A DNA stretch of 64,000 nt. Origin: VXPQ01 sp965116435. GTDB lineage: Bacteria; Bacteroidota; Rhodothermia; Rhodothermales; VXPQ01. Both the position numbers and the translations under genes were made by a program. The notes beneath the pieces are model-generated. The model searched no databases, was not told the DNA's origin, and saw nothing but the letters and a program-made list of their open reading frames with translations. Each line of letters starts with the position of its first letter. Position 1 is the stretch's first letter. The stretch covers positions 2,728,001 to 2,792,000 of the forward strand of contig OZ220686.1 of assembly GCA_965116435.1 (NCBI GenBank). Reading direction: 5' to 3'. This document shows positions 52,459 to 60,015 of this stretch, in pieces.

Positions 52459-55400
52459 CCGATATCGCCCGGGATCGTCCCCGGTTCGACGCCCGCGCGG
52501 CGGGGCGGATGCTTGCCGAGCGTTACGGCGTGTCTGCGCGTCTGGAGCCGTTGCCCGGCGACCGGGATCGCAATTTCGCGGTGCATACAGCGCGTACGGA
52601 GGCGGGCGCTCTGGGCGGGTCGGGTGGTTCGAGCGAGTCGGGTGGTTCGAGTGGTTCGAGTGGTTCGAGTGATTCGGGTGGTTCGAGTGGTTCGAGTGAT
52701 TCGGGTGGTTCGGGCGGTTCGGGCGGTTCGAGTGGTTCGCCCTCGTTTGTATTCAAGATCGCGCATGCGCTTGAGGACCGGGAGGTTCTTGAAGCGCAGC
52801 ACGCCGCCCTGCGTCATCTTGCGGCGCACGGCCTGCCGGTTCCTGCGGTCGTTGCGACGCCGGACGGCGAGGATGTCGTGCAGGTGTCCGATCAGGAGGG
52901 GCGCGAACATAGCGCCCGGCTGCTTTCCTGGGCGCCCGGCGTACCGCTGGCTTCGGTGCGCCCGCGCACGTTCGACGTATTGTCCGACCTTGGGGGGGTT
53001 GTGGGGCGCCTGTCCGCCGCGCTGGCGGATTTTACCCATCCCGCGCTGGAGCGGTCGCTTCCTTGGGATATCGCCCGCGCCGCCGACACGGTGGGCGCCC
53101 GGATGGATTTCCTGTCGCCGGACGAACGTCGCCTCGTCGAACCGTTCGCACGGCTTTTTCGGGAGGCGCTGGCCCGTTCCGAAGGCCGGCTGCGCCGAAG
53201 CGCGACGCACCATGACGCGAACGACTGGAATGTGCTGGTCAATGGTCCGGCGCATCGCACCCGCCGGGTGGTCGGGCTGATCGACTTTGGAGACATGCTC
53301 GTTTCGTATGCGGTGGCCGATGCGGCGATCGCTGCGGCGTACGGCGTGCTCGGCATGGCCGATCCGCTGCGCGCCGCCGTCGCTATGGCGGAAAGTTGCC
53401 ACCAGGCTTTTCCGCTGGACGAGCACGAAGCGGCTGTGCTGTTTCCCTTTCTGGCCATGCGGTTGTGCGTCAGCGTGTGCATGTCTGCGGAGCAGCAGCG
53501 CATGGAGCCGGACAACGCCTACCTGTCGATCAGCCGGGAACCGGCGCTCCGCACACTGGCGCTGCTGCGCGACATTCCCCCGCGTTTTGCAGAATATGCG
53601 ATTCGGCAAGCCTGCGGGTATGAGCCGTGTCCGCACGGCGCCCGCGTCGCCTCTTGGTGCCGCCGCCGGAAAGGGTCGTTTGCGCCGGTAGTGGCTGCGG
53701 CGTCTCCTGCGGCGTCTCCCGCGACAGAAACGTTCGATTTCAGTACGAAAAGTTCAGCCTGGATATTCAGGGACCCGTCGGACCCGGATCGGTCCGCCCG
53801 CGAAATAGCGCGCAGGATGCAGGAGTCCGGCGCAGAGGTGGGCATTGGCCGGTATGCCGAAGTCCGCCTGGCGTACCGGGGCGCGCAGTACGAAACGGGT
53901 TCCCAGATGCGGACGGTGCATTTGGGAATCGACCTGTTTCAGCCGCCTGGCCGTCCGGTTTTTGCGCCGCTGGACGGAGTGATTCGCAGCGTGGCGGATT
54001 ATGACGCGCCCTACGATTACGGTCCCGCCGTCTTGCTTGAACATGCTCCCGAAGACGGTCCGGCGTTTTGTATGCTGTACGGCCATTTGTCCCGCGCCTC
54101 GATTCGGGCGTTGCAGGTCGGTTCGGCGGTGCGGGCCGGAGAAAAAATCGCCGAGATCGGGACGTCGGACGAAAACGGCGGCTGGGCGCCGCATGTGCAT
54201 GTTCAGATCGTAGCGGACCGCATGGATATGGAAGGGGCTTTCCCGGGCGTGGCGGCTCCGTGGTGCCAGGATGTCTGGATGGCCGTTTCGCCCGATCCGT
54301 CCGACGTGCTGGGGCTTTCCGCCCGGGCGCGCGCTCCCCGGACGGCGGACGCCCCGGAATTGTTGTCTCGACGCCGGGAACGCATCGCGCCGTCGCTGAG
54401 CGTTTCGTACCGGACGCCCTTGTGCATCCACCGGGGGCATGGGGCCTGGCTGTACGATCGGGACGGGCAGCCTTTTCTCGATACGGTGAACAATGTGGCG
54501 CATGTGGGGCATGGGCATCCCCGCGTGGCGGAGGCCGTCGCGCGGCGCCTGCGCGTATTGAATACGAACACGCGCTACTTGTACGACGAATTGACCTGCT
54601 ATGCGGAACGCCTGACGGCCCGGCTTCCCGATGCGCTGTCCGTGTGTTTTTTCGTAAACAGCGGGAGCGAGGCGAACGACCTGGCGCTGCGCATTGCCCG
54701 GGCCCACACGGGTTTTCGGCAGGTGGCGGCGATTGAGCATGCCTATCATGGCCACCTGTCGTCGCTTATCGACGTCAGTTCGTACAAATTCGACGGGAAA
54801 GGCGGCGCAGGCCGTCCGCCGTACGTGCATATCGTGCCCACGCCCGATCCGTACCGGCATGCGGGCGGCGCGGACGATCATGTGGCGCTGCTTCGCCAGA
54901 CGCTTGCGGCGGCTCCGGAGGGCGTAGCGGCGTTTATCGCCGAGTCGGCGATGGGGTGCGCCGGGCAAGTGTTTTTCCCCGACGGGTATCTTCGGAAGGC
55001 GTTCGAAGCGGCGCGGGAGGCGGGCGCCGTATGCATTGCCGACGAGGTGCAGACCGGGTTCGGGCGCCTGGGGGAGGCGTTCTGGGGCTTTGAACTGCAA
55101 GGCGCCCTGCCGGACATCGTAACCATGGGCAAACCCATCGGCAACGGCTATCCGTTAGGCGCGGTCGCGACGACGCCGGAGTTGGCGCGGTCCTTCGATA
55201 CGGGAATGGAATATTTCAACACGTTCGGGGGAAGTCCGGCGTCTTGCGCGGCGGGCCTGGCGGTGCTGGATGTTATGGACGAAGAGGGGCTTGTGCCGCA
55301 TGCGCGGGCGCGGGGCAAGCAATTCCTGAAGGGCTTGACGGCGCTGGCCAGTACGCACGAAGTCATAGGCGACGTCCGCGGGCGCGGCCTGTTTCTGGGG

Positions 55401-55646
55401 GTGGAACTGGTGGCCAGCCGAACGACGAAAGAACCGGCGGGCGCCGTAGCCTCCTGGGTAGTAGAGCGGATGCGCGCCTCGGGCATCCTGGCCAGCACGG
55501 ACGGCCCGCACGGAAACGTACTAAAAATCAAGCCACCCCTGGTCATTGAGGCGTCCGCCGTGGACCGGTACGTGGAAACTTTGGACGGGGTGTTGGGGGA
55601 AGATTTTGTGCGGGCTGGGGGTGGGGGAGTGGGGGTGGGCTACTGA
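52392..55646 (+). CDS. Fusion protein: APH-type kinase + M23 peptidase-like domain + class III aminotransferase
   Basis: 1084 residues. Residues about 20-340 are an aminoglycoside-phosphotransferase-type kinase with HHDANDWNVLVN (about 272) and GLIDFGDMLVSYAVAD (about 296). Residues about 490-610 are an M23 metallopeptidase-like domain with intact zinc motifs HLGID (about 509) and HVHVQ (about 601). Residues about 660-1075 are a PLP class III aminotransferase with FFVNSGSEANDLALRIA, DEVQTGFGR and MGKPIGNGYPLGAV (catalytic Lys). No signal peptide is seen. Kinases and PLP phospho-lyases of these families act on hydroxylysine and phosphoethanolamine in animals, so coupled phosphorylation and elimination is plausible (inference). 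A Gly/Ser-rich insertion (about 76-117) expands a loop in the kinase N-lobe. ATGs at 52392, 52395 and 52428 are possible starts. Confidence 0.88.
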   Translation: MMVHPANNDYCAMNGDALRREAPDIARDRPRFDARAAGRMLAERYGVSARLEPLPGDRDRNFAVHTARTEAGALGGSGGSSESGGSSGSSGSSDSGGSSGSSDSGGSGGSGGSSGSPSFVFKIAHALEDREVLEAQHAALRHLAAHGLPVPAVVATPDGEDVVQVSDQEGREHSARLLSWAPGVPLASVRPRTFDVLSDLGGVVGRLSAALADFTHPALERSLPWDIARAADTVGARMDFLSPDERRLVEPFARLFREALARSEGRLRRSATHHDANDWNVLVNGPAHRTRRVVGLIDFGDMLVSYAVADAAIAAAYGVLGMADPLRAAVAMAESCHQAFPLDEHEAAVLFPFLAMRLCVSVCMSAEQQRMEPDNAYLSISREPALRTLALLRDIPPRFAEYAIRQACGYEPCPHGARVASWCRRRKGSFAPVVAAASPAASPATETFDFSTKSSAWIFRDPSDPDRSAREIARRMQESGAEVGIGRYAEVRLAYRGAQYETGSQMRTVHLGIDLFQPPGRPVFAPLDGVIRSVADYDAPYDYGPAVLLEHAPEDGPAFCMLYGHLSRASIRALQVGSAVRAGEKIAEIGTSDENGGWAPHVHVQIVADRMDMEGAFPGVAAPWCQDVWMAVSPDPSDVLGLSARARAPRTADAPELLSRRRERIAPSLSVSYRTPLCIHRGHGAWLYDRDGQPFLDTVNNVAHVGHGHPRVAEAVARRLRVLNTNTRYLYDELTCYAERLTARLPDALSVCFFVNSGSEANDLALRIARAHTGFRQVAAIEHAYHGHLSSLIDVSSYKFDGKGGAGRPPYVHIVPTPDPYRHAGGADDHVALLRQTLAAAPEGVAAFIAESAMGCAGQVFFPDGYLRKAFEAAREAGAVCIADEVQTGFGRLGEAFWGFELQGALPDIVTMGKPIGNGYPLGAVATTPELARSFDTGMEYFNTFGGSPASCAAGLAVLDVMDEEGLVPHARARGKQFLKGLTALASTHEVIGDVRGRGLFLGVELVASRTTKEPAGAVASWVVERMRASGILASTDGPHGNVLKIKPPLVIEASAVDRYVETLDGVLGEDFVRAGGGGVGVGY
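52616..52739 (+). repeat. 9-bp microsatellite encoding a Gly/Ser-rich loop
   Basis: About 13 units of a 9-bp theme (GGTTCGAGT, GATTCGGGT, GGTTCGGGC) inside the kinase domain of the fusion gene, encoding GGSSGSSDSGG-type sequence. Being a multiple of three, unit gain or loss keeps the frame while changing loop length. Confidence 0.85.
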
Positions 55647-55939
55647 CTATGATTCCCTTTGGTAGGATTGGAACAAGATCGTAATCCTACACCTTAAAAC
55701 CCCGGAAACGCTGTCCGACGAACCCGAATCACCTCTACCATCCTTCTTACTTCGGGGGTGACTTCGGGGGTAGCACCGACAGAGTCCCCGGTCAATTGAT
55801 CACGGCTGTAACGTGCCATTATGGCTGGAGCCAGCTGGAAGTGTGTATCGGAAAGGGAATTATATACGATAGCGCCGAAAAGTCCTTGCAATTTTTCTGG
55901 CGCCATCCTATATTCTCTTATAGAAGCAAGGGGATAGAC

Positions 55940-55999
55940 ATGGCACAGAACGCACCCGGCAAGCATCATCGCAGTCGGGTGATACCCAGGAGTCATTGA
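55940..55999 (+). pseudogene. N-terminal stub of an IS1595-family transposase
   Basis: MAQNAPGKHHRSRVIPRSH then stop. The first 11 residues match the typical start of IS1595 (ISXO2-like) transposases (MAxNAPGKxxRKG). The zinc ribbon and DDE domain that should follow are missing; the next gene starts 1 bp after the stop. Confidence 0.6.
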
Positions 56000-56000
56000 C

Positions 56001-56450
56001 ATGACCGATAAGCAAATAGCCACATTAAAAGCCGCGACCGTTCTCTGGGTCGTATGGGGAATTGTTCACGTGCTGGCCGGTGTAATTGTATTGAGCGGCG
56101 ATGCGTCGGCGGGGTTCACCGCAATCGCCGATGGTGTCGAGCCCAATGCGCTGTCTGCTGACTATCATCCGGCGGTCGGGGGCATCCTCAACCAGCATGG
56201 CTGGAATCTGCTTTGGTTCGGGGTGGCGACCATAATCGGCGGGATTTTTATATGGCGCGGCAGCAGAACCGCCATTTGGGTCACCGCCATGGTCGGCGGA
56301 CTCGCTGATCTTGGCTACTTGGTCTTTGTCGACATTCCCGGTTATGTACATTTTGTCCCGGGCACGGTGATGACGCTTGTATCCGGCGCTGCCATCCTGC
56401 TCAGTTTTTGGGTTTGGATCGGCAACAGGACCTCTGTTGTCAATGCCTAA
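56001..56450 (+). CDS. Four-helix membrane protein, passenger of the IS1595-type element
   Basis: 149 residues with four hydrophobic helices (about 13-33, 69-88, 94-114 and 122-142) and no recognised motif. The loop after helix 1 contains GFTAIADGVEPNALSADYHP. It lies within the 18-bp inverted ends, 1 bp after the transposase stub, so it probably travels with the element. Function unknown. Confidence 0.7.
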   Translation: MTDKQIATLKAATVLWVVWGIVHVLAGVIVLSGDASAGFTAIADGVEPNALSADYHPAVGGILNQHGWNLLWFGVATIIGGIFIWRGSRTAIWVTAMVGGLADLGYLVFVDIPGYVHFVPGTVMTLVSGAAILLSFWVWIGNRTSVVNA

Positions 56451-56511
56451 TACGGAGATGGCTCAGTAGGGCAATCGCCGGTGAAGATTCTTAGCTTCTG
56501 AGGAATACACC

Positions 56512-56691
56512 ATGACCGACAAACCTAACCGCCTTACTGTCGCCCTCGTCCGTTCGACCTATCAGCCGAGCAAGGGGGAGATGGAGAAGGTGATCGACGT
56601 TCGGAAGGCGGACGGCTCCATGCCGACGCCGGAGGAACTGGTGCAGGTCGCGCTGCGTCCGGTCAACATCAAGTGGAAGGATCGGCCTTAG
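56512..56691 (+). CDS. Small 59-residue protein, passenger of the IS1595-type element
   Basis: 59 residues starting MTDKPNRLTVALVRSTYQPS and ending PVNIKWKDRP; soluble and charged, with an ATG preceded by GAGGAATACACC (AGGA, good spacing). I do not recognise a family. It shares the MTDK start with the upstream membrane protein. It lies fully inside the inverted ends, its stop about 10 bp before the inner edge of the right one. Confidence 0.6.
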   Translation: MTDKPNRLTVALVRSTYQPSKGEMEKVIDVRKADGSMPTPEELVQVALRPVNIKWKDRP

Positions 56692-56790
56692 CGGGCGGGT
56701 TCGACACTATCGTATATAATTCCCCAAAATTTTCACTAAAATGTATCACGGCCGGGCTTGCGGCCGCAACCTCACAAACCCCAAACCGCT

Positions 56791-57171
56791 ATGTTTGAGA
56801 TAGAATACAGCCCAGAAAAAAACGAATACCTCATACTCGGAAAAAGCAGCGAGGGCCGCCGCCGCATCGAAACGCATTACCCCGAATCACGCGGGCGGAT
56901 ATACGTCGCGCCGGAAGAAGTCGCCGGGGCTATGTCCGTGCTGGTCGAACAGCCCCAGGCCGCATCCTCACTCTACGAAAAAACCACTATGTTTCAGATC
57001 GAATATTCCGCCGCCACAGGTATATACTTCATCCGCGCAATGACCGAAGAGGGCCGCCACCGCATCAATGAACATGTTCCAGTATCACGCGGGGGCTGGG
57101 CCGTTCGGCCCGAACAGGTCGGGTCCGTTATGTCTTTGCTCACCGAACAGCCGCCGCGGGCCGAAAAATAG
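56791..57171 (+). CDS. Small protein with two tandem copies of a ~57-residue domain
   Basis: 126 residues from the ATG at 56791. Residues 1-57 and 68-124 are clear duplicates: MFEIEYSPEKNEYLILGKSS and MFQIEYSAATGIYFIRAMTE, then EGRRRIETHYPESRG and EGRHRINEHVPVSRG, then APEEVAGAMSVLVEQP and RPEQVGSVMSLLTEQP. No signal peptide or known family. Each half begins with Met, so the second could be translated by itself. It lies immediately right of the IS1595-type element, at the left edge of a group of duplicated small genes. Confidence 0.72.
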   Translation: MFEIEYSPEKNEYLILGKSSEGRRRIETHYPESRGRIYVAPEEVAGAMSVLVEQPQAASSLYEKTTMFQIEYSAATGIYFIRAMTEEGRHRINEHVPVSRGGWAVRPEQVGSVMSLLTEQPPRAEK

Positions 57172-57202
57172 CCCCAAAAAATTATTAGGGATCGCCGCAT
57201 CC

Positions 57203-57337
57203 CTATTTGACCACCCGATCCCAGGCCTCCGCCGACCGTTCCCAAGCCGCCGCTGCCCGTTCCTCCGCCTCCGCCACCACAGCCGATTTCCGCGCCTCCG
57301 CCGCCACAGCCACTTTCCGCGCCGCCGCTTTGCTTGT
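57203..57337 (-). pseudogene. Fragment of an Ala-rich lipoprotein paralog
   Basis: Open for 44 codons after an in-frame TAA, with no start codon: KAAARKVAVAAEARKSAVVA then ERAAAAWERSAEAWDRVVK. Composition and AxAW/EA repeats match the intact Ala-rich lipoprotein at 57668-58276, so it is probably the remnant end of another copy. Confidence 0.5.
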
Positions 57338-57629
57338 TTACAGCGCATCAAGGGGCGAAAACCGGGGCCGGGAGGCCGCAATTCCGAATATCTGATAACT
57401 CCTATTATCGGAAGTAGAGCATCTTTCCCCATTTTCGCCCGTTTCCAAGCGTTTTCGGGGCATTTTTACCCCTCCGAGGGGATATTCGCCCGCATTTTCA
57501 GGGAATCATTCCCCACTTGAAAAACCCCCACTGCAAGCCCGTTTTCGGGTGTTTTCAGGGGGCAATTCCCCACAAAATCAGGCGTTTTCGCGGGGTTCGG
57601 GGCCGCTGGCCGCGCTGCGCAAAAACAGG

Positions 57630-57647
57630 GTGGGGAATCTACCCCAC
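57630..57647 (-). terminator. Rho-independent terminator after the Ala-rich lipoprotein gene
   Basis: On the minus strand GTGGGG-TAGATT-CCCCAC forms a 6-bp GC stem with a 6-nt loop, followed by CCTGTTTTT. It lies 21 bp after the lipoprotein stop. A near-identical hairpin occurs at 58997-59014 behind a second, decayed copy. Confidence 0.65.
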
Positions 57648-57667
57648 TTTTTCGCGACCCCGCCGGG

Positions 57668-58276
57668 TTATTCCTCCGCCTCCAAAACCGCCGCAGCCGC
57701 ATCCACCGCCTCCGCCGCCAGTGCCTCCGCCTCCGCCGCCGCAGCCCACGCCTCATACATTGCCCGGCTCGCCACCCCCCAACTCGTCCCCGCCGACAAG
57801 GGAGACACGGGCTTCGCCTCCGCCACCATCACCGCCGTCGAATCCGCAGACCGCCGCAATTGCTCTGACAGTTTCCGAAATGTCTTTGCCGTTTTCCGCG
57901 TTGCCTTTCTGCCCCCCCCCCTCAAACGTTTCCGCCCCTCCGCAGCCGCATCCAACGCTTCCGCCGCCAGCGAATCCGCCTCCGCCAGCAAAGCCCGCGT
58001 CGCCGCTGCCTCTGCCGTAAACAACACTGCCTTTTCCTTCGCCTCCGCTATCAAATCCTCCCCTTCCATTTGCCCATATCCCCCCGCCTCCGTCATCCGC
58101 CAGTGCGCGTGCGCCGTCGCTTTCCACGCCTCCGCCGTTGCTTCCATAGCCTCCGCCGTCGCTTCGAACGCCTCCGCCGTTGCTTTCCACGCCCGCGCAT
58201 AAAATTCAGGCGGGGCGGGTGCACCGCAGCCAGCCAGCGCGAAAACAAGAATCAGGGCCGGGGCAAAATATCGCAT
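57668..58276 (-). CDS. Ala-rich helical lipoprotein
   Basis: 202 residues with a lipoprotein signal (MRYFAPALILVFALAGCGAP). Residues about 28-60 are repeats of the form KATAEAFEATAEAMEATAEA; the rest is almost wholly helical, rich in Ala and Glu with few prolines, so a long amphipathic helix or helical bundle anchored to the membrane is expected. It starts 43 bp after a two-helix membrane protein gene, suggesting a two-gene operon, and is followed by a terminator. No known family; superficially like Lpp-type envelope spacers. Remnant copies lie on both sides. Confidence 0.7.
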   Translation of the reverse strand: MRYFAPALILVFALAGCGAPAPPEFYARAWKATAEAFEATAEAMEATAEAWKATAHAHWRMTEAGGYGQMEGEDLIAEAKEKAVLFTAEAAATRALLAEADSLAAEALDAAAEGRKRLRGGGRKATRKTAKTFRKLSEQLRRSADSTAVMVAEAKPVSPLSAGTSWGVASRAMYEAWAAAAEAEALAAEAVDAAAAVLEAEE

Positions 58277-58319
58277 CTTATTCAGGGGTTTTGTTCAGGC
58301 GGGCAAACAGATTCCATGC

Positions 58320-58553
58320 CTACTCCGGAGCGTCCCCCCGCGCCCGCGAAGCAGCCACCTCTTCGCGAAAATCCTTTTGCAATTCCGCTGCAGTGGTATG
58401 CATTGCACGATCTATTGCAGGTCCGACCTCTTTCCAGCGGATACAAGCAAGCCCCCCGATAAAAGCAGATAGGCCAGCGAAAAGCGAACCGCTGGCGAAA
58501 AACAGCGCAGCACTGCCGAAAAGCACAATCCAGAATGTTTTCCCGTTGGTCAT
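58320..58553 (-). CDS. Small two-helix membrane protein (paralog 1)
   Basis: 77 residues: MTNGKTFWIVLFGSAALFFA, SGSLFAGLSAFIGGLACIRW then a cytoplasm-like tail (KDFREEVAASRARGDAPE). The first about 45 residues are nearly identical to the protein at 59615-59884, while the tails differ completely. A CGTATATTGCC promoter-like box lies 51 bp upstream on the same strand. Probably co-transcribed with the Ala-rich lipoprotein. Function unknown. Confidence 0.7.
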   Translation of the reverse strand: MTNGKTFWIVLFGSAALFFASGSLFAGLSAFIGGLACIRWKEVGPAIDRAMHTTAAELQKDFREEVAASRARGDAPE

Positions 58554-58603
58554 CTTTCATGGGGGTTCGGGTTTGTATACGCTGCGCCGGGTTGCGCAGT
58601 CCA

Positions 58604-58614
58604 GGCAATATACG
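58604..58614 (-). promoter_or_regulatory. Promoter-like box upstream of small membrane protein paralog 1
   Basis: CGTATATTGCC on the minus strand, 51 bp before the start of the gene at 58553. The other paralog has GGTATATTGTCC (59931-59942) at 47 bp, and the same core precedes mdh and the BCCT gene. Confidence 0.45.
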
Positions 58615-58996
58615 CCCGCGCTGGACATTATACAAGCCGGGACCCTACTTGACCCCAGGCCGCCCCAGATAACGTAGCGCGCCTTTTCAGCGCAAAAATT
58701 CTGAACCCGAAAGTGTCCGGGGGTGCGCCAGCGAATCCGGTCGAGTAGGAAGGGCAAAAAATCCGAAATCCGAAAACCAGCAATGTGCACGTAGAGTGCG
58801 AACACCAAGTTTATTCAGAAAAATGTGAACCCGCAGCACGGGCCGCGCAAGAACGGACGCATCCAGGAATAGGGGTTCCTGTGCGCTAAGCCGGCGGTTG
58901 CGTTCTTGTGCCCTGCGCCGTATCAGGCAGGGGCGCATCCGAAATCATACCCCGTTCAAAATGGAACCGCTGGTCGAGCCGCCGGGCAAAATCAGG

Positions 58997-59014
58997 GTGG
59001 GGAATCTACCTCAC
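58997..59014 (-). terminator. Terminator hairpin of the decayed second cassette
   Basis: GTGAGG-TAGATT-CCCCAC on the minus strand, then CCTGATTTTGCCC; one stem pair is lost compared with 57630-57647. It follows the TGA of the Ala-rich remnant by 21 bp, the same spacing as in the intact copy. Confidence 0.5.
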
Positions 59015-59034
59015 ATTTTTGCGCCCCGCAGGGT

Positions 59035-59082
59035 TCATTCCAGCGTAGCAACCGCTTCCCACGCCCGCGCCGTAGAGCGCCT
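59035..59082 (-). pseudogene. C-terminal scrap of an Ala-rich lipoprotein paralog
   Basis: Reads RSTARAWEAVATLE then TGA; the sequence beyond the stop matches the 3' flank of the intact lipoprotein gene (ACCCxGCGGGG, then the terminator hairpin). The rest of the gene is lost, with an IS-like scrap adjoining. Confidence 0.45.
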
Positions 59083-59104
59083 TCAGCGTCTCCTGTATCG
59101 AACG

Positions 59105-59182
59105 CGTGCGGTGGATACAGGAGATGGTGGGTCAGCTCGGCCTCAAGGGCCGCCTCTATGGCGCGCTTGCTTATCGCGCTCA
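59105..59182 (-). pseudogene. Possible IS256-family transposase scrap
   Basis: A minus-strand frame reads LLSAISKRAIEAALEAELTH then HLLYP, resembling the N-terminal region of IS256 (Mutator-type) transposases (LLEAALEAELTDHLGYEK pattern). Only about 26 residues are left, so the assignment is tentative. It directly abuts the Ala-rich scrap and the zinc-ribbon gene. Confidence 0.35.
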
Positions 59183-59368
59183 GAAGACCCTCGCGGCGGC
59201 GCCGCAAGATGCGCAATACACCTTTTTCGGCAGAAACGGCAAAATAATCCAGGCAAGTCCGAATACGAAGAGGCCGCCCCAGAGGATTATGTGGAAAGAC
59301 AGTTTGTCGCGTTGGAGGACCTTGTTTGTGCTTTGGCAGCGGTAACAGGGTTTGTGGCTTAGTTCCAT
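59180..59368 (-). CDS. Small zinc-ribbon membrane protein
   Basis: 62 residues: MELSHKPCYRCQSTNKVLQR with CxxC, a hydrophobic segment FHIILWGGLFVFGLAWIILP, then KKVYCASCGAAARVF with a second CxxC. Two CxxC pairs flanking one long or two short helices suggest a zinc-ribbon membrane protein. Function unknown. Its end touches a transposase scrap, so the C terminus may be altered. Confidence 0.6.
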   Translation of the reverse strand: MELSHKPCYRCQSTNKVLQRDKLSFHIILWGGLFVFGLAWIILPFLPKKVYCASCGAAARVF

Positions 59369-59614
59369 AATAGATTGTTTTGCAGGGGTTTAGGGAAAAG
59401 GAGAGGATTGGGGTTCTGCATGACTGTCGTTCATTCGTCATTATTCAAGTTATCAACAAAACCGAGAATGTCAAGTTTTGTCGCCGCATTCGATCTGCTT
59501 GGCCTTGACGGGATCCGAGCCTGGACGTTCACCATCCCGTATAATGCCCCTTGTTTAAGGGATTTACATTTTCTTGTATCGTCGAAGCACCAACCCGCCC
59601 GAAATCAAGCAGCA

Positions 59615-59884
59615 TTAGCCCCAACGCTCACCGCGCCGTCCTGCCCGTATTGCCGCTTCTTCTATCCGCTCTTCCCTCATTGCGCGTTCTTCTTCCATCC
59701 ATCGCTTGATCCGCCTTGCGCGTTCTGCTTCTGGATTGGGGTCGAGGAAACCACCGACCTCTTTCCAGCGGATAAAAGCAAGCCCCCCGATAAAAAAAGA
59801 TAGGCCAGCGAAAAGCGAACCGCTGGCGAAAAACAGCGCAAGAGAGCCGAAAAGCACGATCCAGAAGGTTTTTCCGTTAGTCAT
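59615..59884 (-). CDS. Small two-helix membrane protein (paralog 2)
   Basis: 89 residues: MTNGKTFWIVLFGSLALFFA, SGSLFAGLSFFIGGLAFIRW, KEVGG, then a long charged tail (RARRIKRWMEEERAMREERI). Shares the first about 45 residues with paralog 1 at 58320-58553 at both DNA and protein level; the tails are unrelated. Promoter box GGTATATTGTCC 47 bp upstream. Unlike paralog 1 it lacks an intact lipoprotein gene downstream. The gap 59369-59614 shows nothing I can call. Confidence 0.7.
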   Translation of the reverse strand: MTNGKTFWIVLFGSLALFFASGSLFAGLSFFIGGLAFIRWKEVGGFLDPNPEAERARRIKRWMEEERAMREERIEEAAIRAGRRGERWG

Positions 59885-59930
59885 TTTTCAGGGAATTCGT
59901 GTTCGGATACGCTACGCCGCAGCGCAGTCG

Positions 59931-59942
59931 GGACAATATACC
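59931..59942 (-). promoter_or_regulatory. Promoter-like box upstream of small membrane protein paralog 2
   Basis: GGTATATTGTCC on the minus strand, 47 bp before the gene start, with flanks duplicated from paralog 1 (CGCAGTC). Confidence 0.45.
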
Positions 59943-60015
59943 CCCGCGCCCAGAATCCGCAACCCAAGCCCCCAAGAACTAACCCAACAACCCCATCCAC
60001 CCCAAACCCCCCACC

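Larger units (their letters stand above)
55855..56724. mobile_element. IS1595-type non-autonomous element carrying two passenger genes
   Basis: 870 bp bounded by perfect 18-bp inverted ends, GGGAATTATATACGATAG (55855-55872) and its complement (56707-56724), extending to 23 bp with two mismatches. Inside are a stub of an IS1595-family transposase start (MAQNAPGKHHR), a four-helix membrane protein gene and a 59-codon gene. No intact transposase is present, so movement would need one in trans. No clear 8-bp target duplication is visible (ATCGGAAA left, CAAAATTT right). Confidence 0.7.
57172..57667. other. Non-coding stretch with lipoprotein-gene fragment and terminator
   Basis: About 500 bp. 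It contains a decayed Ala-rich fragment (57203-57337) and a terminator hairpin (57630-57647). Between them (57360-57620) several variants of CCCCAC/GTGGGG and TTTTCGGG recur without a gene. Confidence 0.5.
58554..59179. other. Decayed intergenic region between duplicated cassettes
   Basis: Contains the promoter box of paralog 1 (GGCAATATACG, 58604-58614), a terminator hairpin (58997-59014), the tail of an Ala-rich paralog (59035-59082) and a transposase-like scrap (59105-59182). The stretch 58640-58960 shows no gene that I can support. Confidence 0.5.

Noticed and set aside
55694..56023. 109-codon minus-strand open frame across the left end of the IS1595-type cassette
   Set aside because: Crosses the inverted repeat and the transposase stub; antisense to a better-supported gene start.
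57549..58202. 217-codon plus-strand Ala/Ser-rich open frame
   Set aside because: Antisense shadow of the Ala-rich lipoprotein gene, which has a lipobox, a start and a terminator.
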